Positions 37,469-50,100 of a stretch of DNA of 64,000 bases are shown here, piece after piece; position 1 is the first letter of the stretch; each line of letters opens with the position of its first letter. The notes beneath the pieces are model-generated. The model was given only the letters and a program-made list of their open reading frames with translations. It made no database searches and was not told the origin of the DNA. The DNA lies in the NCBI GenBank assembly GCA_018398805.1, contig JAGFBZ010001279.1:1054001-1118000 (forward strand), read 5' to 3'. The translations under genes and the position numbers were made by a program. The DNA comes from Hirundichthys speculiger. Taxonomy: Eukaryota > Chordata > Actinopteri > Beloniformes > Exocoetidae.

Positions 37469-38572
37469 TATATGAAATGTTAACACAACTACACATATTA
37501 GATCTTATTAGGTCAGTCTCAGAGGAATCCCCTCTGCTGTGATACCATACATCACGCATTGGCTGCACAAAAAAATTCAGAATTAACAGCATGTCGTGGA
37601 AATAAATTAGCTGTATTCGAGGAGCTAAAGTTTAAAAATGTTGTTATATGAGCTGTCTTGACTGGTAGCTTGTCGCTGTAATTGATGCTCACAGAGCGGG
37701 TTGGTGGTTTACAGCTTTGTTTTCTGTCGTTTTACATTTAATCATCAGTGTAATGCCGTAGACCAGAGGTCCAATGAAAAACAAAAGTATCACAGCAACA
37801 AAAACACCACGAGGTTTCAGAGTAAAGTTCAGCTTGAATTTTAGAAGACCAAAGCAAAAAACAGAGATCATAACACAAATGTTGTTGTATCAAAATTACC
37901 AAAAAAAAACAACAAAAAAACCCTCATTTTTGCCAAAATATAGTGCGGCAAACTGACAGCAAACAATTTATTTTTCTTTAGATTGCTGTGATTTCTGAAA
38001 TTCAGTTGTATGTGTTGTTGGTGTGTTTCTGTGGTTCTGTTGTTGTGTTTTCCACCACTCATGGACTACGTGTTATCACACCATGTAAGAAGACGATGGT
38101 AACTGTGCTCCCCCTTTTTCTGAATGAGGTGTCCTCTATCCTGCAGCTTTTTTTTTCATGTATACAACAATTTGTCTGAAACAAACAACTACCATCAAAA
38201 CTGTAGAAAGTTTGGTTTTAGACACTTCTAAAAGTGTCTTTAAGGGACCCATTTCATGTCACGATTCTTGGAGAATCAGAGCATCAGTTTATTTGAGCCG
38301 TGTTCTTCTTTAATTTATTTGCAGAGCTGCATTACTGCCACAATTTTTTTTATGGAGTAGTAGTTTGCTTATGAGTCGTAATGGGTTTGTCACATAGAAT
38401 GTCTAAAAAGACCAGGACAAACCTCCTGTGATGACACTTTTGTGAAAAGTGCTTTTGAAGCCTCTTTTTCATCTTACTGAACTGAAGCCATCCAACCCTC
38501 CAAAAATGGGCGAATAGGTGGAACAAGCAGGCCAGGAAACCAGCTGAAACACACCCAATTTATTTATTTACC

Positions 38573-38905
38573 CCGAGCTACCTATTTTAGCTTGTCTGGC
38601 TTAGCTTATGTTAGCCTGTGGTGCTAATTAATGTTACCTGTAAACAACAGCCGTAACAGGTGCTGACTTCTGAAATAAGGATGTTTGGACAGATTTGATC
38701 AGATTGAATGGAAGTTAACATTAATTAGCACCACAAGCTAACATAAGCTAAGCCAGTCAAGCTACCTATTTTAGCTTGGCTGACTTAGCTTATGTTAACC
38801 TGTGGTGCTAATTAATGTTACCTTCCTTTCAATCTGATCAAATCTGTCCAAACGTCCTCATTTCAGATGTCATTACTGAAACGACAGCCGTAACAGGTGC
38901 TGACG
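38573..38905. repeat. Nested inverted and direct repeats (94-bp hairpin arms)
   Basis: Arms 38670-38763 and 38773-38866 are inverted copies (about eight mismatches by eye, no gaps) with a 9-bp spacer. A third copy of the inner 50 bp is at 38595-38640, and ccgtaacaggtgctgac occurs directly on both sides (about 38651 and 38888). Confidence 0.85.
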
Positions 38906-39414
38906 GAGCTGAAATGAGAACTTGGGCCTCTCATGGGCCTGTGCCGGTCTCACTTGCTCAACCAAGCCTAGCGACCTGGGTGACCGAGGATTGTGGAGCG
39001 TGTTCACCTACCCGTTAGATAGCAGTATGGTTAGTCAGCTTGGAAAGATCCTGAAAAGATCTGAGAAGGAGGCGACTTTACTGGAGATCCCAGCTGCCGA
39101 TAAGAGCCAGTGAGCTGGAAGCTGTCCAGCTGGCGTCCTCTGGTTCGCCCTGGTTCGCAGCCTTTAGCCAGGGGCAAAGACAGCCTCTTCAGGCTGTTTA
39201 GTTAAGCTTCTGCCCAGAACCCCTGCAGACCAATCCAAAACCGGTCTCAGCTGTTTTTTTTTAAGCACAGTTAACACCAATACGAGCCATATTCTCTTCT
39301 AAAACAAACTGACGAGGATATGTTCGGTCTTTATTCACAGCTAAGTTTCTAAACTGGTAACAGCTAACCATTCACTATATCCAGCCATCAATCAAAAGAC
39401 CCTTCCCTTAATAT

Positions 39415-39970
39415 GCATAAATTAAGTCTATTAAACAAAATTGACTTTAACCAGCCCAATGCAGGTCCTTTAATTCTTAATGACACATTCAGGCGTCTAT
39501 ATATCTGTGTATACTGTTCATTGTATTTATTTCACTGCAAAAGGCACTTCTGGTTAGATGCTAACTGCATTTCATTGCCTTGTACTTTGACATGTGCAAT
39601 GACAATAAAGTTGAATCTAATCTAATCTAATCTAATGAAAGAATATTGTGATTGGAACAAAAGCACTGAGATCAAACAGGGCAAATATTAATGCAACTCC
39701 TTTGTCACCAGTGCCGTCTCTGTGCTATGATATGATCTAAATCCGGAATAAATCTCTTCAAACAGATAACTTCTGCTCAAATAGTGACATAATATGCTTG
39801 AAAGGACTTAATGAATAAAGGGGAAGATAGAAATCTCTATATCAAACCAGCTAGATTTACTGTAACAACAGCAACCTTTAAAACCTGTCGCGCACATTTA
39901 TTGGCACCAGTAGATAACATCTAACTTGGATATGTTAACTGTAGGTTTAATAAACAGAAAACAGTTAGAT
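39415..39970 (-). mobile_element. Old L2 LINE fragment interrupted by another LINE 3' end
   Basis: accagcccaatgcaggtcct (39453) and aaaagcactgagatcaaaca (39658) resemble adjacent parts of the 36.2-kb L2 copy. Between them, about 39485-39645 ends gacaataaagttgaatctaa with a repeated tctaa tail, the 3' end of a second LINE on the + strand. Confidence 0.55.
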
Positions 39971-42279
39971 ATCGTACCAAAGCAACAGTCTCTCACCTGA
40001 CACGGAGCTTCTCGAGCAGCTCTCTTTCATCGTTTTCATCATCCTTCTCATTGTGGGAGTTGTTTTTTTCATGCGGTTTACACATCAGAAAGAATCTACA
40101 AGTTCACTCAGAGCGCACCTCACATGCACTTACTATGCCAGCTGCCACAACGCACAAGTGAGGAGGGTGGCTTCAGTCTCCAGGTAGAAGTGTCTCTCCA
40201 CAGGAAACACTATATTGTTACAGTAAATCCACACGAAGCTTTTGAGTCTCCACTGAAGGGACCGTATGCAAATGTTTATTTTGACTTTTGACAGTGTATT
40301 TTTTTTCCGTTTTTGTAGTTCTCCTGTGCTTTAATAGGACCCTTTTGTGAAAAGACCACTCCTAGACGTCTGGAAAAAAAAAGGCTCTTGAAATCTTTTT
40401 TGAAACTTTTTTTTTTTATTTTGACTCCAGTCTCCGCTCCTGCATGGTTGTCACGTTGATAAACCCTTTCACAGTTCAAGAAAAGAATCTTCGATCGTGC
40501 AGTTGGCTGACGGTAAAAAGAGCTGTCATATTAACCGTTGCACCCTGTGAGAACAGCTTGAAATAATAAATTGAGTTGGTTCTCTCACGGAGTGAAATCT
40601 AATTTAGTCTGGATGTGCCTCAAAGCTCTTGTAGCACTAATCCAACAGCCAAAGGCTTTCTCGTGCATTCGCAGCAAAGACGTATGTGCATGTTTATCTA
40701 GGGGTCGAAATGTATTGAATTCACAGCATGTACCTGCATTTCTGCGTCTGGGAGACAGATGACGTGGATTTATCTTGAAATGCCAAGCCCTCAGCCTTTA
40801 TTTGATCTTGATCATGACACACACACACAGCAGACAGCATGCGGAGCAGTACTGGTGTTAATAATGAATAGATTTTGCATTATTAAAACACCTTGATTAT
40901 TAATGCTGAAGTTGGGAGCAGGCAGAATCCAGAGAGCATGGCGCAGCCCTTCACGGCCTTTACCTGACTCTGGGGTTACACTGGTGGGTTTTTTTTTCTT
41001 TGCTTTTTGTTTTTTTTTGATTGTTTTCAAGTTAGGATTCACTGTCCAATAATGAGCATTTTAAGGGATATATCTCAAAACCACAGGCCAGTTTCTCCGA
41101 CCAACAGACACGCATCTGACTGGAAGTCCAACGAACATCACATCTTTAATGTTGTCATACAGGAGATTTTCAGCCTTAAATTGTGTTGACCAGTTATTAA
41201 AAGTCAATTCTGAACCCCAACGCACACACACACACACACATACCAATTAGGTGCAATACTGTTTCTAAGTATTGGACTGTGGTTTATCAGAGCTAAACTT
41301 TTCACTCCAACAGAGGCTGCAACCAGGGATTGATGATATCACAATTTAATCACTGAAATTGATTATTTCCACCAATTACAATCCAGAAGCGGAGCAGAGG
41401 TGCAATAACTGCTGGCTTAACTGATGTTTTTTTTACTGTTTTTCTTATAAGAAAATGTAAATACTTATGCCCTGTACACTGGATGTTTGCCCGCTCTGAA
41501 AGATTTATAATGATTGCATAAGTGGCCTAACAACATTTTGCCGGCAGGCCATTTTGCCATTATTTCAAACCACACTGCTCTCCCAGAGTGCTCTCTGAAT
41601 TCCCATAACAGCATCCCTCCTGCACAAATGGCCCCACAGCAAGTGAGAGTTGTATTTAAGGATGTTTGCATTATGATTGCATTAGTCCAAAGTACTCTCG
41701 TCAGCCTCTTTTTTAGGTGCACCTGTTCCCCAGCTAGACGAAGTTCAAACTGAACATCAGAGTTTGGCGAGAGGTGATTTCAGTGACACTGATTGTAGGA
41801 AAGCTTGGCTGGTCTGAGGACTTCAGAAACTACTCATCTGCCGGCAATTTTCATACGCAATCATCTCTAGGTGTGCAGATGATGTTCTGGAAAAGAGAAA
41901 ATAACCAGTGGCAGTTTCTTTGGTGAGGTACTGATCAAAGAAGAGCTGGAAAAGTAGCTAATTAATTATGCACAGCTGCCCCCCACTCGATGGGGGGTCA
42001 GCTGCAGGAGGTCCATGTGTGGTACTGGCAGTGCTGCTGTGATTGAAATATCTTCAGGGTGGATTGACCCTGGATTCTAATCTGTCAAAATAACAGACAG
42101 TTTTCAGATTCTTCTGTCACTGTCGGAGAAAAAAAAAGAATCTTTTAAGTGAAAACATTTGCGTAACAAAACGCCCCTGGGCTTAGAAGTCCTGATTTTG
42201 TGGCTTTATTTCTGATTTAGATCTAGCTTTGACTGGACAGGTCCAACACCTTGTGCATTCGCTGGTGTGTTTAAAATCA

Positions 42280-42967
42280 TTGTCCTGTTCAATGATGCAG
42301 TCTTCATCAGGCTTTTACGGCCTCACAGTTGACTTCAGAATAATTATTATACTGTATGGTTCCCAGGTCCCGTGGCTGCAAAGAAAAGAAACAAATATCC
42401 AGCTCATCATCCCTCCAGAACACGATGAACACTTAGTACGAAGGTGTTTTTGCTGATATGCTGTGTTTAGCTTTCACCAAACCCAAACCGTATGTCATGC
42501 CCAAACATCTCCACTCTGGGGATTGTCTGGCCAAAAGACATTTGTAAAGCTAAGATGTGCTGCCGTGTTACTTTTAAAGGGAAAAAAGGCATCTCTTCAG
42601 GAACAAGTCCGTACTTGTTCAATCTGTTTCTGATTGTACTGCAGTGAATTTTACACCAACTGAGACCTGTCGAGCCTGAGATGTAGTTTTGGAGATTTTT
42701 GCCATTTCTCTGAGCACTTAGGCGAACTTGCTTGGATTTCTGCACCTGGGAAATGGCTTTCTAACCGCTCCCAGACTGGTGGGCAGCAACAATTGCTTTT
42801 CTAAGCTCCCTGCTGATGTCTTTCCTCATTGCCGCTGCATTAACACATATGTGAGCACTCCAGACCTGCGAACCATCAAGCCTTCTGCTGGTGTATATAT
42901 AGAGGTGCTCATATTTGGAGATGAAACACTTTTTGAAACATTTTAAGCTTTTGAAAAAGTGCTGCAA
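42280..42967 (-). mobile_element. Degenerate Tc1-like transposase fragment
   Basis: On the - strand, AAMRKDISRELRKAIVAAHQSGSG (given in part; helix-turn-helix region) at 42761-42880 is followed by a second frame at 42467-42745. That frame contains STIRNRLNKYGLVPEEMPFF and the FGQTIPRVEMFGHD catalytic-core region. Frames are broken and the C-terminal half is missing. Confidence 0.75.
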
Positions 42968-43167
42968 TACAATTTAAAATATAAGATTGGACAGTCAGGA
43001 AATTTTATTTTTACATTTTTGCTGTCAACAGATATCCACAATATGTTTGTGGGTATTATTATTAGTGATATTTTTATTATTAGTGACTGACGTGTGATAT
43101 TACATATGAACGATTCATAACAAGATAAATGGAAATCCATTATTCTGTCTTTACGATCATGCATTAT

Positions 43168-44690
43168 ACATTGGAAGAACACCTGAGGAATGGATTAACT
43201 GGGTTTACGCTGGCTTCCAGCACAGCTGTGAAAAACCTTGAAGTCATTTTTGATCAGGATATGTCATGTAAGCAGCATATTAATCAGGTTTGCAAGACTG
43301 CCTTTTTTCATCTTCAAAATATCGCCAAGATTAGGAGCATCCTCTCTCTGGGTGATGCTGAAAAATTAATCCACGCGTTTGTCAGTTCTAGACTGGATTA
43401 TTGTAATGCACTGTTAGCAGGATGTCTGAAAAGCTCGCTGAATAGCCTCCAATTGATCCAGAACGCAGCAGCGAGGGTGCTGACAGGAATCCGTAAGCGA
43501 GATCACGTCTCTCCCCTGTTAGCCTCCCTCCATTGGCTCCCCGTGATATTTTGAATTGAGTTTAAAGTTCTGCTTCTCACATATAAGGCCCTTAATGGCC
43601 TAGCTCCGTGTTATCTACCAGACCTGATAGCACGTTATGCTCCTAATAGAGCTCTCTGCTCTCAGAGTGCAGGATTACTCGTCGTTCCTAGAATATCTAA
43701 AAGTAGATTTGGAGGACGGGCCTTCTGCTACCAGGACACCTTTATTATGGAACCGGGTACCAGTTTGGGTTCAGGAGGATGACACCACCTCCATCTTTTA
43801 AAACTAAACTGAAAACATTTCTGTTTAGTAAAGCCAACAGTTAGTCTAAACTATAGTGTGTAGGAGCTAATAGTTATAGCCATAGTTATAGGAGCTCAGA
43901 CTAGAGTAGACTCGTCTTAATCACAGCTTCGTCATAGCTATGCTGCTATAGGCCTACACTGCAGGGGGACACCAACATGATCTGCTGAGCGGTGTCTCCA
44001 CTGCTCTTCTCCCTTTTTTTTCCCTTTCCTCCTCCCTTCCTCCTCATCCAGCTCATTCCATAGTTAATTAGCAGCACCTCGTTACTGTAACTGTGCTCCA
44101 TTTTCTTTTCTTTCCTGTAGTTTGTTTTGCTGTTTTGCCCTTTTTTTCTCTTTTCTTTCTGTATGTTTGCAGGCCAGAGTTTCCTGAGTTTCATGCTGAC
44201 TTGCAGTTCCCTCCTCTGTCCATCCCAGCGTTTACCTCCACCTGTGTGTCTAGATGTGTTCTGGGTGCCGGCTGGTGTGGTGACCGGTGATCTAGTCCTC
44301 TGACCATCTCACCTCAGTGCTGCTACCTGCATCTGTTTATGTAGTCATTTCATTCAGTCATTTGTGTGCTCTCTTCTCTCTGTCCTCCATCCTCTCTCTG
44401 TCCTGTCTCTTTATTTCTTTCTCTTATCCAGCTGGCCTTCAGCAGGAAGGTCCCCCCATATGATCCAGGTCCTGCTCAAGGTTCCTCTTAAAGTGGAGTT
44501 TTTTTCTTGCCACTGTTTGGCTTAAAGGTTTTTTTCTCCCTCTGGGGCAGTTTTTCTTACTTACCATTATCCTTGATTTGGATTTAATATTATAATTTTA
44601 GTTAATGATATTTGCTCGGGGGTCATGCTCTGGGTCAATTGACATTGTAACAGACGCTATACAAATAAAATTGAACTGAATTAAAGAATA
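43168..44690 (+). mobile_element. 5'-truncated L2-type LINE, same family as 34.1-36.3 kb
   Basis: The + strand frame 43129-43554 reads LRNGLTGFTLASSTAVKNLE to RLDYCNALLAG and LHWLPV. It stops and continues degenerate to about 43840. The 3'UTR holds one copy of the minisatellite unit in reverse (ccatcccagcgtttacctcc at about 44221). It ends tacaaataaaattgaactgaa near 44681. Confidence 0.85.
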
Positions 44691-46086
44691 CTTCTGTTGA
44701 GAATATCTTCTGATTAAGAAGAACTGCATTGCAGACATGCGTAACAGAAAGTCACTGTTTTATCCTAAAATGGCATGAGGCCAGTCGGCAACAAGACTAG
44801 TTTCCTCTAAATGTGCTTAAACCTGGACTGGAGCGATTCCTGTGATCTAACTCAACAGCCTGTGAATTTGTTCTTAAATTGACCTTTTGCGTTGACCGTC
44901 ATGCAGAATCATTGAAGTATGGAACTGTGTATATCTCAAAGCTGAATTAATAGTATACGACGCAAGTAAAAGCATTGACCTTTTATTTCATTTCACCTCC
45001 TGATTGGCTAAGATGCCAAATTTGTTTGATGGTCGGTTGAGACAAGCAGATTTGTTGTCGGATTGAGACTCGTTGTGTTCGTGTAGTGGAGCTGCCGTAA
45101 CACAGCGATCATCACGCAGAACTAGATTTAAAACGGAAAAGACAAACAGAAGAAATCTTTCAAAGGCCTCAACAAACTGGTAGAGCATAATAAAAGCTAA
45201 GAATCTCTGTTCCCTGCCTTCATCCGTCTCACTAGACAGATACACAAACGCACGCACAGGAATGTCACTTTAAAGTGTTCGTCTCCTGCTCACTCCAACA
45301 GCTAGTTGTTGTTGTGAGTAAAAGCCTTCCCCGACGCCGCCGTCGCTCTCGCTCTGCTACTACCCGTCATCGCTGCCACGAGGACAACTGCGGTGAGGAG
45401 TAGGAGAGAGGAGGAGTAGTGGAGTGAAAATGTGAATGATGTGAAAAAAACAGTAAGGCGGGCTGAGCTCATGAGGAGCTCATAATGACAAATTAAGTGA
45501 AAACACAAACGAGAGTGGAGGGGGCGAGCACGGAGGTTGCGGATGACTGCTGGATGGCGCTGAGCACAGCGGCAGGAGGCTGTGGGGATGTTTAGCGGTT
45601 CAGAGGATGGGCAGAGGCATGCTCCCTTTTTTATCTCCCCAGTCATTTATTCTCAGTTCACGCATGCCTGCAGCCACCTCCACCATCATGAGTCCCTCTC
45701 TTTCACCTTTATTTCTTCTCTTTTGATCCTCCCCCTTTCAGCCCACCTCCACACTCCATCACCCATCTCCAGATCCCTACTTGGCTCTGTCCCGATCTGC
45801 CCCGCCCCCCCTCCATCCTTTGTTGGTTCCCCCTCGGCTCATTTTCCTCCAGCCCTCTCTTTCTTTTCCTTGTTGTGTGGCTCCACAGCCCCGAGCACTC
45901 TTTGCAGTCTTTCCAGTCTTTTTTTTTTCTTTCCCCAAACCAGAGGCTTTGTCTGTCAAAGGCCTCCCAAATTAATGTTTCAACCTTTCAGACTAGGACA
46001 CATTTCCATTTTCCTTTTGACATCAAAGTATGGGCTCACTTAATCCTTCTGGAAAAGACTGCACAGGCACTGTGCAGCTAATTTAT

Positions 46087-46130
46087 TGATCCATCCATCC
46101 ATCCATCCATCCATCCATCCATTCATCCAT
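46087..46130 (+). repeat. (ATCC)n tetranucleotide tract
   Basis: About ten tandem tccatcca-type units with one interruption (attc), in the kcnh3 intron before the YNL exon. Confidence 0.9.
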
Positions 46131-46277
46131 CTTCAAATACTTGTTCAGGACCAGATCTTCAGACCAGTCTCTGAAGCTAACTTCTCTCGTTCCACCCTGG
46201 AAGTACTGGGGAAGTACTCCGTCAAGAGATAAATCATGACATGCTGTCCTACTAGTATGTACTGATTTTTCTCAAAA

Positions 46278-46312
46278 TGTACTCTAGTATGCAGTATGCA
46301 TACTAGAGTACA
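46278..46312. repeat. Perfect 15-bp inverted repeat with 5-nt loop
   Basis: tgtactctagtatgc, agtat, gcatactagagtaca: a perfect stem. Related tagtatgta and catactagag words flank it. Confidence 0.9.
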
Positions 46313-46938
46313 TACTAGAGTCATTTTCAGTCGCCATTACGGCTGTGTTTGCAGTTTCGAGACGTAGCTTTATCTGCACCTTTGAACAGCTGGGGTTGTG
46401 GGTTACCAGGAGCCAAATTTAGCATTAAAAGGGACATAATATAACCTTTTTTTCACAAGTTGACACTGTTTCCAGGGGTCTAAATCATATGCAGGGACTT
46501 GCTTTGATCAGAATATTGCAGTGATACAGTACTAAAGCACCATTTTCCAGTACATCTTTACGCTTCTGTGATCAGCAGCTGGTTTTAGGAGGCGGAGCCA
46601 GGATTCGCTGTCTTGTTTGAAACTGGTGCCACAGCCTTTTCACTGAATGCAGCATGTTGGGAAGTTGGGTGGAGATAAAGATGGAGACGTTGGATAATTT
46701 TACTCTCATCTGGATCTGTGATGTCACAGCACCCTGCTAAAACTGATTGACACCGTTTCAGACGCAGGCATCCCCAAACAAAAAAACGCAGGGTTTTTCC
46801 TTGTCGTTTTTTTGAGTTTATAGTCACTTCAGATGTCCAAGAAGAAGCTCTCAAGCGTATCCTGAAAACTGTCCCACTGAAACACACATGCTCTTGTCTT
46901 TCAGTCACCATTTTTTTGTCTGTTCCCTCCTCCTCCAG

Positions 46939-47153
46939 GTAAAGGAGACCTGATTGGCTCAGACTCGCTTACGAAGGAGCAGGTGATCAAAACCAACGCC
47001 AACGTTAAGGCCCTGACGTACTGCGACCTGCAGTACATCAGCCTGAAGGGCCTCCGCGAGGTCCTCCGACTCTACCCCGAGTACGCACAGAAGTTCGTCA
47101 GCGAGATACAACACGACCTCACGTACAATCTGCGAGAGGGCCACGGGGCTGAT
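46939..47153 (+). CDS. kcnh3: kcnh3 exon: rest of CNBHD with intrinsic YNL ligand motif
   Basis: The exon codes for [38 protein letters not shown], then [34 protein letters not shown]. It completes the CNBHD. The tripeptide YNL (codons 47124-47132) is the segment that, in zebrafish ELK structures, folds back into the nucleotide pocket as an intrinsic ligand (established knowledge). The acceptor is ctccag at 46938, splitting a Gly codon with 30216; the donor is gtgagt at 47154, phase 0. The preceding intron is about 16.7 kb and full of mobile elements. Confidence 0.95.
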
Positions 47154-50100
47154 GTGAGTACTCATGCGTAGGGCGATGAACAGCAGCGCAGCGAGTTGTG
47201 TGTTAAACGTATCAGTGTGCCTTTCGCTCAACACACTGGCCTCCTTCAGATTCCCCCTTAAGAACGAAGATGGAGCGAGAGAGCACAGACCGCTCGGATG
47301 GACGGCAGCGCTGCAAATTAAGGCTCATCTTCAAGAATTACATCTGAATTGTGAACAATCCTGCCTGTTGATACTGTTCCCTCTGTGAAGCTTTTTAGGT
47401 TTGACTGTCTCATCACTGAAATTTAAGTCCTTTTGGTTTTCCTTTTCAGTTCAGTTCATGACGTGTGTTTCATCCGCAGCCTGCTCACAAGTGTTGCATG
47501 AGCTTGCAACACACGGTTACCAAATTAGTGATGTGGTCGTCTGACATGTGTTCTCTTTGGTTACTCTTTTTTTTTGTTAAATATTCAATTGAATTACATT
47601 TTGAACAGACTGGACTGCCTCCTTGTGGACACGAATCACATTTGCCAGCAACTAACAGGGTTGTTGAGAGGAAATGAAATGGGAATTTGAACAGAAGCGC
47701 GTGCTTTATGTCTTAATCCATCTCTTATGTTTAGGATAATAAATTCCACACTGACCTGGTCTCATTCACTAGTGAAGATCCGGAGGGAAAATGAGCTGCT
47801 TCATGAATCGAATGCAGCTGATGTTTGGGGAGTCCAGTGTGTCTTAGGATGAACAAGAGAAATCCAAGAATGAATGCTTCCCATCAAGGTTGAAGAGAAA
47901 CAAGTGCTGGATCCAGAACCAGTAACAGAAGTTAATCCTTTCACAGTTGGACTGAGCTCGACCTGTGAAATGCGTACTTTTATCATGATAACAGACAATT
48001 CAAACCAACCACCACAGCCTTCTCAGAGAAGGTTAAAAATGACCAACTAAATGTCAAAGACAGGCTCACAGGCAGGACTGGGATGGAGGTGAAGGGCGTG
48101 AAGACACAGCTGAGTACAAAGCAGCACGCACCCACAATTCAAAGGAAAAAGAGGCCGTTTCCTGCACACGAAAGAGGATGAAGAGGGGCACAGTTGCAGT
48201 GTGAATAATGTTAAAAGACTGCTTCTTTGTTTTTGACTTGCATTAACAACAGCAGTCTGAGAGACGGTGCAACCAAACAAGCAGTGCAGCTTCTCCTCTC
48301 CGTGTGCATCTCTCAGAACCAAAACTGATGTGGAGATAACGAGCAGTCAGAAGAGATGAGCGTGATGACGAGCGCACGTGACCACGTGCATGTGGACTTT
48401 ATGAGCTTCACTTTAAACTCCTGCCATCAAAGACTGCGCCTCATGTTGGTGCAGCGGCAGCAGCCGAGGGAGAAAAACACAAGGACGAGAATAGAAGAGT
48501 GCTGCCGTTTGAAGCTCTCCTGATGCTAAAAATAGACGCGGGGGGAAGCACGGGCTCTCCCTGACTGGCTGCCCCCCCCTCGCTGCTGCTAAGATTGGAT
48601 CCTGCTCGATAAAAATAGACCTGCCAGCCGAGGAGAGGAGAAAGGAGGAGGAGGAGGCGTAACTTTCACAAGCCCCCACTCATTTTCTGTGCTTCGGTTT
48701 TACTGCAGTGGTACATTTCATTTCCCCAGGGCGCCGCACACACTCACTGCAGTGCAAGTGCGTGTGCACGTCATGAGATGTGTGATTCTGGACGCACAAT
48801 CTGCCTTCAAATCTCAAGACCGGGTTACAGATGTCCATCCTTGTTATCTATGCGAAAACCTTTCTGGTACCAGCAGCCTGGAAGAGTGTATTTGCATATG
48901 CATGCAAGAAAAGGCTGCTGGGAAACCGAACAAAAAAAAAAAACCTTCTGATATCTAGCACCCTTTTGCCAGGTAAGCAATTTGCATATTCAAAGGATGA
49001 ATGGTCACAGCAACTGAAACAGACGCACTGACAGGTGCAGAGTCGATAAACACAAAAAAGGGCTGATTAAAGGAAATAATGGAGGTTTATTATGCATAAA
49101 TGAAGGCAGAAAGTCAAAGATTCTTTATCTTTGTTCTGGCCGTATATCCAGAACTTCCCACTGTCGATTCACAGGCTGCTCATGACACCAGATCCTTGAG
49201 AGGGAAAAATCAGCAGAACCAACTTGTCAACAACCTGCACTGACTAGAATGCTGCAAGGTTCAGGAACAAAAGTAGGAACGTAAATGCTCACGTGCACAC
49301 ATCCATGCAGGCTTCACAAAGACACATACTGACACGTCTTCTATTACCGCTGCAGGGGGGAAAACTAAAGAGCACACTGATTGCAAGAATGCTCACATAT
49401 TTGCATTCTGACACTCAAATATAGCCCAGGTCCTGCAAACAGCCTCCATCACACATGCATCCAACCACACACACACACACACACACACACGCTCGGCAAG
49501 TGTAGTTATCACACCCCCACATCACAGAGCACTCCTTGGTTTCCCGTGGAGCTGGGAGCTAAGATTAGAACAAGAGAGCTAAAAATACACCGCGGTGGCG
49601 CAGAGGAGGAGGGTTGAAGGAGAGAATGCTGAGCAGGCAGGGAGGGATGGAGGGATGGAGGGCAGAGGCTGAGACTTGATTAAGAGGGGACTGATGTTGG
49701 GGGGGGGGCAGAGGGGCGTTGGCTTGTCTGGTGCAAAGTGATGAAAGCGTTTCATATCCATCATGCAGTTGCTGCATTTCAAATCTATGAAAAAGGGTTT
49801 GTTTTTTTGTTTTTTTGACTTCACATAACATATAATCTCGGCAGAGTGCTCAAAGCTGGCGCATTAAAAGCTACCTTTCTACAACTGTAATCAGAGCAGC
49901 TTGTGCCACTCTCTTTTCAGCACAAAATGCTTAAAGAGCTCTATTTGCTCGATTATACAAATAATCACCCCCAAATAAGTTTGATGTGCTTTATATCTAC
50001 ATCGGTTATTAGTTTTATATTTAATGTCATTAATAGTTTAACAAACTCCTCCCACTTATTATGGACACGCAGCATCCTCCTTTGATCGTACCGTTCTGTT

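Larger units (their letters stand above)
37469..42279 (+). other. kcnh3 intron remainder, no gene seen
   Basis: Apart from the inverted repeats at 38573-38905 and the LINE pieces at 39415-39970, I see only short CA tracts (for example 40818 and 41221) and T/A runs. No gene or RNA was recognised. Confidence 0.45.
44691..46938 (+). other. kcnh3 intron end, no gene seen
   Basis: Contains the ATCC tract and small hairpin listed separately, and a polypyrimidine-rich stretch (about 45620-45930). Long frames in it are low-complexity and not protein-like. Confidence 0.45.

Noticed and set aside
45300..45930. GC- and CT-rich stretch with several long frames
   Set aside because: Frames on both strands are low-complexity. 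There is no promoter-like architecture beyond composition, so I do not call a gene or CpG island.
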